Of a stretch of 64,000 nt of DNA, positions 23,511 through 34,905 are shown piece after piece. Both the position numbers and the translations under genes were made by a program. The stretch is from NCBI GenBank assembly GCA_013399695.1, contig VXAU01001250.1, forward strand, positions 412,949 through 476,948, written 5' to 3'. This DNA is from Formicarius rufipectus (lineage: Eukaryota; Chordata; Aves; Passeriformes; Formicariidae). How positions within the stretch are numbered: the first letter of the stretch is position 1; each line of letters starts with the position of its first letter. The notes under the pieces were generated by a model. It had not been told where the DNA came from. It did no database searches and was given only the letters and a program-made list of their open reading frames with translations.

Positions 23511-24820
23511 ATAAATCCATGGGCCCTCATGGTGAGAGTGGTGAAGGAGCTAGCAAATATTGTTTCAAAAACTTTCTCTGTTGTCTTTGAAAAATCATGG
23601 AGAACAGGAATGGTGCCTGATGACTGGAGGAAGGTCAATGCTACACCTATCTTCTAAAAAGGCAGGAAGGAGGACCCAGGAAGTTACCATCCAGTCAGTC
23701 TCATCTCCTTCCCTGGAAAGTTGATGAAACAGACCATTCTGGAATCATCACCAAGCATGTAAAAGAAAAGAAGTTTTTTGGGAGTAGTCACCATGGATTC
23801 ACCAAGGAGAGATCATGCTTGACAAATCTGATAATCTTCTATGATGGCGTGGTAGGGCAGGTCAATAAGGGAGAGCAGTGAACACTGGCAACCTTGATTT
23901 CAGCAAGGCTTTCAAAAGTCTTCCCATAACATTCACCCAAGTAAGTTCAGGAAATCTGAGTTAGATGAATGGACAGCAAGGTGGATCAAGAACAGGCTAA
24001 ATGGCAGAGAGCATCATGGTCATCAGAATAGAATCCAGTTAGAGATCTGTAGCCAGGAATCAGTACTGGGTTCAACCTTTTTCAAGTTTTTTGTCACTTG
24101 AACCTGGACAAAGGAATAGGATACACTCTCAGCAAGTTTGCAGATGGCTCTAAACTGAGGGGAGTGGCTGTTACACCTGAAGGCTTTGCTGGCATTCAGC
24201 TGGACCTTGACAGGCTGGGAAGCTGGGCAAAGAGAAACCTAATGAGGTTCAAGAACGGCAGCAAGTTTAGGGTCCTGCACCGGAGGAGGAATAATTCCAA
24301 GTACCAGTACAGTTTGGGGGCTGAACCTACTGAAGAGCAGCTCTGCAGAAAAAGACCTGAGCGTTGTGATGGGTGACAAGTTGTACATGAGCCAACAGAG
24401 TGTCCGGGCAGTAGGAGGGCCAATGCTATCCTAGGGTGCATCAGGAAGACTGGCCAGCAGGTTAAGGGAGGTGATTTCCCCTCCTCTATTTGGTTCTAAT
24501 GAGACCATGTCTGGAGTATTTTGTTCAATTCTGATCTCCACAGTACTATAAAGACTAGAGAGACTGCAGAGGGTCCAGCAGAGAGTCGGAAAGATGAGTT
24601 ATTGTCTGGAGCGTCTCTCTTATGAGGAGAGACTGCAGGAGCTGTGCCTGTTTAGTCTACAGAAGAGAAGACTGAGAGGTGACTTCAATAATGCAAATAA
24701 TTATTTCAAAGGCTGGTGCCAAGAGCATGGTGCCAGACTCTTTTCAATGGTGTCCAGTGATGCAACATGGAGTAAAGGCCATAAACTAATACACAAGTTC
24801 TTCCTCAAAATTACCCTGAG
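23511..24820 (+). mobile_element. CR1 LINE ORF2: reverse transcriptase (part 2)
   Basis: CR1 resumes with DKSMGPHGE-like sequence and runs through RT. SWRTGMVPDDWRKVNATPIF ends at 23657 (fingers region) and is followed by GSYHPVSLISFPGKLMKQ-like sequence. The palm motif around 24134-24150 reads KFADGSKL. The family's catalytic FADD is therefore FADG, having lost one metal-binding aspartate. The frame 24098-24376 continues with LDRLGSWAKRNLMRFKNGSKFRVLH. Frame 24594-24851 carries RLSYEERLQELCLFSLQKRRLRGDF. Multiple in-frame stops (for example CTTCTAA at 23651-23657) confirm an inactive copy. Interrupted at 24821 by a SINE. Confidence 0.92.
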
Positions 24821-24977
24821 ATTAGATCAGATGGCTATAACATTGTGCTAATAGCAGCAAAGTTGTGGATTCAGTCCCCATATGGGCCATCACTTAAGAG
24901 CAGGACTTGATGATCCTTGTGGGTCCCTTCCAACTCAGAATATTCTGTGAAATCTGTGATTCTGTGAAATCTGTGAA
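24821..24977 (+). mobile_element. tRNA-Ile/CR1 SINE (TguSINE1-like), nested in CR1
   Basis: The head copies tRNA-Ile. TTAGATCAGATGG stands where the tRNA has its A box. GTGCTAATAGC keeps the AAT anticodon. A degenerate B box, GGATTCAGTCC, lies at about 24868-24878, followed by CCATATGGGCCA (3' acceptor side). A linker (TCACTTAAGAGCAGGACTTG) leads to the CR1 tail, GATGATCCTTGTGGGTCCC and then ATTCTGTGAAATCTGTG repeats. It lies on the same strand as its CR1 host. Imperfect flanks TTACCCTGAG / TTTACATGAG could be the target duplication. This is the tRNA-Ile plus CR1 architecture of TguSINE1, a passerine SINE that depends on CR1 enzymes. Confidence 0.88.
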
Positions 24978-25165
24978 CCTCTTTACATGAGGGTGACAAA
25001 GCACTGGAACAGGCTGCCCAGAAGCCTGTTCAATCTCCTACTCTGAAGGCTTTAAAAACACAGCTAGATGCATTCCTATGTCACCTGCTTGCTCTAGGGG
25101 GATTGAACTAGGTGATCTCCAAAGGTTCCTTCCAACTCGAACTATTCTGTGACTCTGAAAGAAGT
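24978..25165 (+). mobile_element. CR1 LINE 3' end (part 3)
   Basis: The CR1 resumes after the SINE with KHWNRLPRS-like coding (around 25000-25022) and the ORF2 end (LKTQLDAFLCHLL-like). The 3' terminus follows, with GGTTCCTTCCAACTC and ATTCTGTGACTCTGAA. This is the true 3' end of the CR1 begun at 22190. Confidence 0.88.
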
Positions 25166-27003
25166 CAGTAACCCAACAGTTTCCTTGTCTAATATTCCAC
25201 CTGGAATATGGTAACTCATATTCAGACCATTGGCCTGAACTGCACCAAGCCTGGTTCGGCTGCTTTAAAAGACTACCTCTGAAAGGAATAAAAACATACT
25301 CATGACAAGGTTCAGTACAACTGAACAGTTGTAATACTGAATGTGATTCAATAGGGACAGTCCCTTAATTTCATTTGCAGTTCCTCGGGATAATGTGAAA
25401 ATTCTCAGGGAATATCCAATCTGCTTCCTTGCTCTTTTAGTGCTGATGTTCCAAGGGCAGAGATTTATCATCAGTGAAGGTTATTTAGATCATAGAAAGT
25501 ACATGCACATTAGAGGAGAACAGCTCACATGAGAAAGGTGAACTAGTGCTTACTCACTAATGGCAAAGAGACAGAATTGATTGCTATCATCAGTACACAT
25601 GCATGTCAACTGTGAGGTAACTGACAAGAAACGAATGCCTTACTTTTTTTCCTTTCTTTCTCTCCACCTCTCTCCTCCTCCCCATCAGTGTGAAAAACAA
25701 TATTAAAAATGTCTAGGATAATACTATTATGAAAAGAAAAAAAATCCCATAGGGAAAGACTGTGCAATACCTCAAGCATTTGTTATTTGTTTTGACTTAC
25801 TAATTTATATCTTCAGCCATCTCTGCTGTCATTTTCACTGATTATTTCAACTGGATATCAGTTAGCTGATGTCAGTGGTATCGAGAACCTGTTGGGCCAT
25901 TTTGTTGTATTATTAACCCCATTTTCAGGATAAGCTTACACTTTTCCTTGTCTCGCTGAAAACAGTAGCAAAGTATAGAATCCTTTGGCTTAAGAAAAGA
26001 CAAAAAATTAAGAGACCTTTTTTGGGGGGAGTCAATAAAAGCAGCCTGGTCACTTTTGGGGGATCTGAGTCAATCACTGTTTTAAGATTTGAGAAACAAT
26101 AAGTATCTTTTGATTGAGGACATGTGGGAAGACAAGACACATCATATTAGAGTCAGGTGAGAAGAGGTCACTTAACAGATAAATTTCATAGTATCATATG
26201 TTAATCTCAGTTAAGAACCTGATACCCTTAATTTCAAACATGGAGTTCATGGAGTTAAAAAATGAGTCATGGGGGTGAGGGACTTCAAGTTTTTAGCATT
26301 TCTAAGTAGGCACCAAAATGGTCAATGAAACACTGGAGTTCAAACTTGGTGTTTACAGAAGACAAAAATATTTCCTGGGAAGCATTACAAACAGATCAGA
26401 AAGTAATTTACTAGCAGCAAAACTCAGTAAACCAAGTTTATTCCTAGGAGGGATTTAATCTAGTATTTGGATACATACAGCTACCCTTCCCTTTCTTTTA
26501 TATTTTCCTTTCTCTCTCTCTCCTTATGTTTCCTTTTCTAAATAGAGAAAATCTATGCAGTTGATGAACCTGCCATTTATGAACTCCTAAATTGAAAGAG
26601 AGCCAGGAACAGTCTATATATATGTGTGTATATTGATGAAGAATGTCAGGCATCAGATAACAAAAAACAAGATAGATTAAAGCATGATTTCAGCACAACA
26701 GGCATGCTCAGCTGTAGCATTGTGAGAGATCCTGTGTATCTGAGAGGACAGGGGACAGTATGCATCAGTAGTCCTTATCTTTGATAGTTGTATCAGTGGA
26801 GGAGAAGGAGGCAGTATGAGAGGGGAAAAAGTGACATGGATATTCAGATATGCCACCTCTTTTCTCAGCAAATCAGGAGGCAGAAGCTCTGCTTTTTTCA
26901 GAAACCTGGTACATCCTTTGGAGGGAGGGAGGGAGGGAAGAAATGACAGAGAGTGAGTGGGAGGAAGGAAAAACTTGGTTATTTACAAGCTGAAGTTCTA
27001 AAG
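25166..27003. other. Unrecognised intergenic DNA
   Basis: No gene is supported. A pyrimidine-rich stretch (about 25647-25685) and a GGGA microsatellite (26924-26940) are the only features I see. Confidence 0.5.
26924..26940. repeat. (GGGA)n microsatellite
   Basis: Short run of GGGA units, the same unit as at the window start. Confidence 0.85.
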
Positions 27004-27134
27004 TCACAGAATGTTCTGAGTCAGAAGGGACCCACAAGGATCATGGAGTCCAAGTCTTAAGGGAATGGCCCATACAGGGGATTGAACCCGTGCTCTTGGT
27101 GTTATTAGCACCAACTTTGAATCTACTAATCTAG
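27004..27134 (-). mobile_element. tRNA-Ile/CR1 SINE (TguSINE1-like)
   Basis: Read on the minus strand. The tRNA-Ile head keeps GGTGCTAATAACACC (a perfect 4-bp anticodon stem with anticodon AAT) and a good B box (GGGTTCAATCCCC, plus-strand 27077-27089), then TGTATGGGCCATTCCCTTAAGACTTGG as linker. The CR1 tail follows (GATCCTTGTGGGTCCC, ACTCAGAACATTCTGTGA) and ends at 27004. The A-box half is more eroded. It shares the linker and tail with the copies at 24821 and 41793, so all three are one family. Confidence 0.9.
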
Positions 27135-27435
27135 GAAGCAAGGACAGGAGGAAGAGATTTCAAAATCTCCAAAATATTTTGTAAGCATTTTTATTAGGAG
27201 GAGGCAAGAGAAAGAATGCAGACTAAAACCCACTTATTTTTATAGACTGCACATTTGACACACCTTTAAAACTTTAAGAGGATAGAGATTTCTCTGTAGA
27301 TCTAATGTCTCAACTTCTTTGTTTATGCAATACCCCAGAGAATTATGCACAGTGTACTTACCATGCACATTGTTTTGCAAGGATCAGAATTATAGTTAGG
27401 ATTCACCACTTCTAACCTATGTGGAAATCATTCAG
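27135..27435. other. Unrecognised short intergenic stretch
   Basis: AT-rich sequence between the SINE and the T/G tract. I see nothing I can name. Confidence 0.5.
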
Positions 27436-27557
27436 AGTTGTTTGTTTGGTTTTTTTTGGTTTGGTTTGGTTTGGTTTTTTTTTTTGTTTGTTTGTTTGGG
27501 GTTAGGGTTAGGGTTAGGGTTTTTGTTTGTTTGTTTTTTTGTTTTTTTGTTTTTTTT
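27436..27557. repeat. T/G-rich tract with embedded telomeric repeat
   Basis: A T/G-only tract (TTTGG, TTTG, poly-T) surrounds GGGG followed by three exact TTAGGG units (27498-27519). The four G runs separated by TTA match the vertebrate telomere sequence and could fold as a G-quadruplex. The tract is of the same style as the other T/G tracts, so the telomeric block may have arisen by mutation/expansion inside such a tract or by telomere-sequence capture. Confidence 0.92.
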
Positions 27558-28169
27558 CACTTGTAACAGAATAATCAAGAATTCCAAAGGCTGCATTTCT
27601 CATTGTAAATAACAAAATACAGCAAAAAGCTATTTAAGTAGTCTGGAATATAACAAACAAAATGGTAATATCTTCCCATTTTAACATGAAAAAATATTCA
27701 CAAAGCTAAACATTTCAGTGCCAAGAAAAAGTTGATATTAGCAATGGGATCAGTCTTTTACATATCTCATATAATTACAATTGTTTCAATTACTCATCCA
27801 GGGATTGCCTTTATTAGATTATTTTTCCCATATGATCTAAACTAGTCAGTGATTTATATCAAAAAATTCTCATCTTCAGCAGTTGAAGGCAGGAGATACC
27901 CTCCTAGGCTGTAGATTAACTCTTTAAAAACTGCTAACCATATTGGAACTGGTATTCTGCAGTCACAAGCATCTTTGATGTGTCTCAGCTTCCAGTGTCA
28001 AAGCTAGGAGAGTTTTGAAAACACACTACCACAAAAAATTAGACATTCTAGCAGAAGGGAGTGGACCAGACTTTCAGCTCCAAAGTTAACAACTTAACTT
28101 CTGTGAGGTGGGCATAGTAGAGATAGACCAGAAATCTAATCTGAAGATGTGAAATGGAGGACCAATTAT
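27558..28169. other. Unrecognised intergenic DNA
   Basis: AT-rich sequence with no supported gene or repeat. Confidence 0.5.
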
Positions 28170-28700
28170 ATGGTCAGATGTTACGTGAGGAGTTTTGCCC
28201 TACCCTTATGACATTTTTTAGACCCTTAGTGTTTTATGTGTCTGTCAGTGCCTCAGGGAATCTAAAACCCTTATGTCCGATCAGTCTAGTGGTATTCTGT
28301 AAGGGGACCCCTTCACCAAACAGATTCATAAGTGATTCAACTTCCCTTTCTGGGAGCGGCTGAGCCAACAGTGCAGAGACCCCTCAGTGGGTCTTCCCAA
28401 CATGATATCCACAGTCGGCAACTGCTAACATTGTGAAGGACTCCCTCTAACATTTTATGAGATAACACCCTTTATTAAGACAAATTGTGACAGGTTAATA
28501 AGGTTGGAGGGTCTGACTGCAAAAACACATTTCAATCAATCTACTATTACTATAAAACAAGTATAAGCACTAATCCTGTAGCAGTATTCAGCGTACATGG
28601 AATATGTTTCTCACCCAACAGGCAACTCTATAGGGTTGGAAGACAGGTTCAGCCCATTGACAAAACTCAGCAGTTTCAGTGGAGTCTTCCTCAGTTTTGC
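28170..28700 (-). mobile_element. Possible minus-strand LTR fragment
   Basis: The sequence is more GC-mixed than its surroundings. On the minus strand it has an AATAAA poly(A) signal (plus TTTATT 28471-28476) followed by a U5-like region (plus 28300-28440) containing CCACTGAGGGG and TCTCTGCACTG wording of the sort found in avian LTRs. Neither a TATA box nor TG/CA borders are clear, so both ends are guesses and the call is tentative. Confidence 0.3.
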
Positions 28701-29565
28701 TCCTTTCTCCACTTACTTTAATACTATTTATGTTTAGATGGAGTTTGAGTGACTTTAGTCACAATTACTTTTATCTCTGACTGATGTAAAATTTGCTCAC
28801 TTTGCTTTACGTACTTAATGGGCGGTCTTTTCTTGGCATCTGTCTCCCTTGGTTGACAGGTACTGTATGGTCTTTGAACAATGGAGTACCACTATGTTCC
28901 CTTCCCTGCAGTGATTTCCATGGCAGGTAGGCCATAGTGACTCAACTGCACCCTCCATTCCATCCCCTGTAGCAGGTATTTATCACTGTATAGGGAACTT
29001 AGTGGGGCATGTTGACCATATTCCATCCAGTGAGCAGCAGCTGCCTTTTACTCTGTAATTCTTAGTCTCCTCTAATTTGGAACACTATTCATCATCCGAG
29101 AATGGGAAGATGGGACCAAATTAAAATATGTTGCCCTTGCACATTTAACAGTGTGACCAGCCTGCTTCAATGTAAAGCCCTCCTTTAGAACAAGTTTCTT
29201 TTGAAGCTGCTGAGAAGCAGCCATATAAGAAAATCTTAAATAGTTAAAACTAATAGAGTGTTCAGAAAGCTGTTCTTTGTCATCTGAGGCCCAGAGTTAT
29301 GGCTTCCCAAATGAGATAGACCTCTCATAATATGAAAGTGTCTCCTCCACTTCATCCTAATTCAAATTATCTGCAAAACTGAAGAAAACTTTGATAGACT
29401 TTGTCAGGAACAACTTTTTAGCCATTTTTAGCGACAAGAAATAGAACCATGTCTCCTTTTTTTTCCCCAAAAATGCTACATTTGCATATTTTACTTAGTG
29501 ACTACTTGATTACCTAAGAAATCCTGTGGGCAAAAATTTTCAAATCTAGTAATGAAAAACTCAAG
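28701..29565. other. Unrecognised intergenic DNA
   Basis: No gene is supported. It may include internal or U3 sequence of the tentative LTR on its left side. Confidence 0.4.
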
Positions 29566-30380
29566 TAATTATAGAAGAGTCTAAGTTGGAAATGACCTCA
29601 GAAGTTCATGGACTCCAACCTTTCACAGGACAAAGGACCCATAATAGACTATCCAGCACCCTGTCCAATCACATTTGAAAAACCTCAAGAGATAGGGATG
29701 CTGACACATCCCTGGGGAGCTTCTTCAAGTGAATGGTTGTTCGCCCCTTAACAATTTTTTTTCTCATATTTGACTATTTTTTGTGGCCTTCCTTTTGACA
29801 CTTTTCCTTCTGAGACTTCCTTGAATTGCATGGACCAGAACTGAAATCAATATCGTGGATGTGGCCTGATAAACACTGAGAAGATTGGGATGATTGTGTC
29901 TCTGTCTGTGCTAATAATGTTCCTGGGAATGCATGACAGGATCAGATCTGTCTTGTCTGCTGCAACAGCACACTGCTGATGCATGTTCAGGTTCTGCCAG
30001 GACCTCTCTGCAAGCATGCTCCCCAAACTCACAGTACTAGCTCTTTGATTATGTCATCCCAGGTATAGGTTTTTCACTTGTCTTTGTTAAACTTCAGATA
30101 CTTCTTGATAGCCTACTCTTCCAGCCTAGCCAGATCTTTCTGCAAGATCAGCTGCCCCTTCTGATATGTCCACCACCTCATTTGGTAACAGTGCTCTCAA
30201 TCCCATCATCCAGAATAGAAGCTGAGCAACATGGGGCCCTTCTCTTGGGCAGATCCCAGTTGTAACAGCCTGTCAGCCTGAGTAAAAACCGTTGATCACC
30301 ATCTGCTGCGTGTAACCTGTTAGCCAATTTCCTTCCCGTCTTGCAGACTACCTGTCCAATCTGTATGTTGTCATGTCAGA
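29566..30380 (-). mobile_element. CR1 LINE, 3' half, minus strand, old copy
   Basis: Read on the minus strand, this runs from the RT palm/thumb region of CR1 ORF2 to the 3' end. The plus strand shows the reversed CR1 3' end (ATTATAGAAGAGTCTAAGTT, then CTCAGAAGTTCATGGACTCC). Next come the complements of the ORF2 C-terminus (CCCTGGGGAGCTTCTTCAAG), of the ACTGAA..CA..GTGGCCTGA section, and of the CTAGCCAGATCTTTCTGCA section near 30130. It is strongly diverged with many indels, so it appears older than the CR1 at 14.2 kb. No frame longer than about 60 codons survives. Confidence 0.82.
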
Positions 30381-32540
30381 TGTATAATCTCTCAAAGATT
30401 CCTTTTTGTTCTCAAGTGTAAAAACTGTCTTAAAAAGGGACTTTGCTTTCCTGCAGTGGGAGCTGTTTTAAGACAAACATTTTAATGAGGATTTAAATAT
30501 TTAACTTCAAGTATGCTAGGTAGGGAAGCAAGGTGAATAATTGAAACTTTAGTTCCTATTTGGAATTTTATACCTCTTATTATGATTTGTGCATTACAAA
30601 CACAACACTTTTGTGGGAATTTGTCATATACAGTATATAGCATGTGTTTTATCTTACCTGTATCAGCTTTGTTTCCTTCTTATGCAGAGATCACCTCTAT
30701 AATCTGTTAATACTTAGGAGTCAGTAGATCTTGCTCTTTTGTCCATTAAAAGAGCTCTGATAAATGGTCTGCTTCAGTTCCCTGAAGTTCCTTTTTGTAA
30801 TATAAACCCTGACTTAAATATGAACAAAGTAAATGAATCTGTGACTCTAAAAAGACATCTGTGCAGGTGGGTGTTTCTGTCTATGGCTTACTAACTACTT
30901 TGCACCAGCAAAGTCAGGTTGAGGAACTGTGCTGAGGGCTTCTACAAAGTTCACGGAATGATTCGTATCCTTTAATCATCAGCAGAAAATAATACAGAGC
31001 TCTTTTCATTCATGGGATTAGGCAACATATTTGGTCATTAGAGAACAGTTCTAGTGACTACATTTGTTAATTAACATCTTGCTATATAAGAAATTTATGA
31101 GTTTATTTGCTTAGGCTGCTGTAAAAACCCCCTGCGCATTAACAGCAATAGACAATGTTCAAAATTACTTCTAATGGGGTAGACCATCTCATTGGGTATT
31201 TTGTTTTGCCCTTGTGAACATAAACATGCTTCCACAGTCTCATTTACTTCACCTATCAGTAAAAAACCATGCAAGTTTTCATTAGTAAAATCCATTTTAA
31301 GGTCTACAGGAGGTAAATTATTTTTAAAATTAGTTTTTATTTTATTAGTCAGGTTGCATGGTGTCAAAACTATGTTGGAGTCAGTGGCACTTCATTTGAC
31401 CTTATTAATATTGACACAATCACTCTATGTGTCAGTTCATTATGACACCATTAACCCTCTCAGACTAATAAATATTTTTTAAAAAAGACAATAGGCAATT
31501 TTTAACTAATTACTTAAGAATAATTTTTACAGAGTATTTTATTTCTTACTGTCTTTATTTCCAGAGAAACAGAATGTAAGCAGCAATTAAATTAATTTCT
31601 CTTTTTAAAATTAGAGGAGAAACAGCAGGAATCAGATATATATATATATCCTTTAAGAAACTTTGGCCAGTGCATCTAACTCCCAGATATAGTTATAGAA
31701 AGGAGTTTGCATGAAACAATACTGGCTGCTTTGGCATACAAAAATAATATGAATATAGAGTGAATCTTTTTAATTGTACATATATTATCTAGGACGTCAT
31801 TTGTCTCTCATGTCATATACACAATCTTGAAACTTTACCCTTGCTATCCTGTATTTTCCTCCTGATATTGACAAATACTTGAGTAAGATGTTGATTTGTA
31901 ACTCAAATACTAGAAAGTGAGAGAGCTCATTTCTGTTCACAGTATTAGTTTCCTTTAGCAAATCTAATATTTTCTTTGCAGTAGAACTCCAATGATAAAG
32001 GAAATAATAATAGTACATAAATAAATTTTCATTTCTTATCTATACACTAATAAGTACATTAGTGAGAGCATTACAAACATTATTGTAGGTACTTTGTTCC
32101 TTCACCCTTGCTGAAAATTCTACATTTTTGCGTATGAGTTCGATAAAGATGTTTCCAAACTGTTGCCCCTTACACCCTGGTCCCAAAGGCTTGCTTTTTA
32201 CTGTGTGTACATTTTAATTTCAGGCTCTAAGAGACTTAGCTCACGTGAATTCTTGTAAAGCCATTGGTTTTTTGGTACCTTGACTTAACATCTGGAGAAT
32301 AACTACACATTTTTCTCTAAGAGATTTCTTTTAATTTGGTGAGAAAATAGGCATTTTGGCCAAAAAGGTTTTACAGGAAAAAAAAACCCACGCAACTACA
32401 CAGAAGCATTGCAACAGATTACTTGGACTAACAAGCGCTGTTACAGTGAGGAACTTTTGTTACTCCCAGCAAACACAAACTCCGTGAAACTGAAGTTTAG
32501 TACTCACATCTTATAGAAAAGGAGTGTTTAAGTTATCCAC
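30381..32540. other. Unrecognised AT-rich intergenic DNA
   Basis: No gene or named repeat is visible. A small (TA)n run is at 31637-31650. Overlapping opposite-strand open frames at 31095-31482 have no family signature. Confidence 0.5.
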
Positions 32541-32622
32541 AAGAGGAAGAAAAGAATAAAGAAAGGGAGCATAAGAGAAGAAAGAGTAAAGATAGAAAAG
32601 AGAAGAGAAGAGAAAGAAAAAT
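32541..32622. repeat. Purine-rich (GA/AAG) tract
   Basis: An almost pure A/G stretch with GAAGA, AAAGA and GAGAAGAGAAGAG patterns. Confidence 0.85.
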
Positions 32623-33015
32623 GGGTACCATTTAGAAAGTCACAAGTTGATGGCTCAGAAGAAGAGGCCAAGGCCAGAGGGAGACCTTGAAAGTGCCTCT
32701 TTGTCTGATCTGGTCCCTGTGGCCATCCCCCACGTGAGGCCACTGACCCCCTGGCCATTCTGGGATCCTGGGCCAGAGTGAGGGGCCATGTTCTTTCTGT
32801 CCCTGCCAATCCAAGCTAGGTCAGGGGTTCCAGGAGCTGTGGGGTGCTGTGGTTTTCCTGGGTTGTTTGTGACTGGCAGCTGCTCCAGGGCTTCCCTGTG
32901 TGGGGTCCAGGAACCTGCCATGAGGGATATGACACCACCCGACCTCCATGAGGTTTGACCCATCCCTGCCTCCCCCACACACACACCCACCCAAGGTGGT
33001 TCTGACACAATTACT
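32623..33015. other. GC-rich block of unknown origin
   Basis: A sharp rise in GC compared with both sides, with overlapping minus-strand open frames in all phases (up to 125 codons). Several frames being open together is expected of GC-rich DNA and argues against a real exon. It may be an old LTR or another repeat that I do not recognise. The edge near 32979 holds a short (CA)n run. Confidence 0.4.
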
Positions 33016-34822
33016 GATCTGGTGGGTAACATTGCCTTATGGTAGGTAAAACTCAGATACAGTGTGATGTGATTGTATAAAGTTGAACAGTTCTGGAAGA
33101 TGACATCATGAACTTAGCAGGCAGGCATTATTTTCATGACATGACAGTAAAGTGAAGTTGATAGCAAAGACAAGTAATGAAGGTTTATTGAAAATTCTGT
33201 ATACACTGGGGCAAACCCGTGATCTGAGGTCACCTCTACAATGGAGAGTAGAGATTTGGTGATCATTTTGTTTAATATTGCATGCCAAACTATTAACAGA
33301 TTTATTGAAAAAGTGAGTGAAGCAACTAGAGTGATTATTTTTAATGCTAGGGATTTCAATGGGGGCCAGCCACAAGCATAATTTTAGTGAGATTTAATGT
33401 ACATCCTGCTAATTCCTGATAGCCTTGTAGAGATAACAAGGAAATCATGTGTTTTACTTGAATAAGATAACACAGCTTCAAGGTGAAATCTAGGTAATTC
33501 TTAGTGTTAAGGAGAAGGAAGCATGGGTAGAGAATAGCAGTGAATAGTGTATGGGGGTGAATTTACAAATTTACTTTTCTTGAGCCCTTCCCTCACATGA
33601 CTGTTACCTCTTTATGCTTTTCATTCACTGTAAAGAATTAGCCTAATGCCGTGTTTGAAAAATACAAGTGTCCTCAACTCGCTGGGGTGGTTCATTCCTA
33701 TCCTTCTCCTATAGAGCCCTACTAAAACAACTATTTTATAATATTGTCAAGGGACAACATTTTAAGTGTGATACGTTAGTCTCTGCAATGTTTTAGTATT
33801 TGTTGTGACTGAAGTGTCACTTGGTGAATATTTGCTCTCCATCACAGTGATACACATAAAAGTGAAGCAAAGATCGCAGATCAATCATGGTGATATGAAA
33901 TACACCGCAATGTGTCCCGGCTATTCATGCATGCCTTCTCTATGATCTGGTTTCCATGCTCAAGTTTTTTTGTAATGATAATATCCTCTGAGAAAGACAT
34001 CTGCTGCTTTTGAACACTTTCATGGCTTGAATACGTCTTTCATTTGGCATTTCTATAGCAGTAACTGGCTTTATCTATATTGGAGGTAAAGCATTGCTTA
34101 TCAAAGTGTCTAAAAGTGACCCCAAGTGACTTGCAATTCATGTCTTAATTTCTATCTTTCTTATAGATGCACCAATGAAGCTGACCAGAGACAAACACAG
34201 CATTATGGTATTTTCCTTTCTTTTACAGGATTATATTGTTGGGCTACCTGTATTGAATGTGTACCACAAGCATGGAAAAATTAGCAGCCTCTTTGTAAAA
34301 TACTAGTGAAGGCATGGTTTATGCTACTAGAAATTTTGTCTCAATGTGAAATTTGAGTCCATTGTTAGAGGAAACAAACAAAAAATGCCTTTGTGTTCAA
34401 CTATTTACAAGGAAGGCACCTCCTGTACTTTCTCACACACTGACATTTTGATAAATGACTGCATTTGTCTCTATAAAAGACTACAATGATGTCACTAATC
34501 ACTGCACTGCAGCATTCCAGTTGCAAAATTTCTCCAAAGACGTAACTATTTTCAAAGGTCTTTGCAAAATTATATTCCTTTCTGCCAGAGTCACTTTGAG
34601 ACGTCTTTATATATAATAATTAATTTAAATTTTTGCTGTGTCATAATGTGAATAAAAAGTTGAATACTTTGAAAGATTTTTCCCTATATTGTCTCTCTTG
34701 GTCTAAGATGAGCTATTGTAGCATTCTTCAAACTCTTCCACTGCGCACCAGGATATACATCTGTTTCCTATATGGAAAATTGCTGCCCATCAAATCTTAC
34801 TTTTCAAAAAAAAATTTCAAAT
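33016..34822. other. Unrecognised intergenic DNA
   Basis: No gene is supported. The stretch 33100-33400 carries a minus-strand AATAAA (plus TTTATT at about 33183) and GC-mixed words that could belong to an eroded retroelement, but I cannot name it. Confidence 0.45.
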
Positions 34823-34905
34823 NNNNNNNNNNNNNNNNNNNNNNNNNNNNNNNNNNNNNNNNNNNNNNNNNNNNNNNNNNNNNNNNNNNNNNNNNNNNNN
34901 NNNNN
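34823..34905. other. Assembly gap (83 N)
   Basis: A run of N bases. Anything spanning it, including the plus-strand open frame at 34633-34917, is not interpretable. Confidence 0.99.

Noticed and set aside
32528..33032. Minus-strand coding exon in the GC-rich block
   Set aside because: Four frames overlap in different phases with no recognisable domain. GC-rich DNA lacks stop codons by chance.
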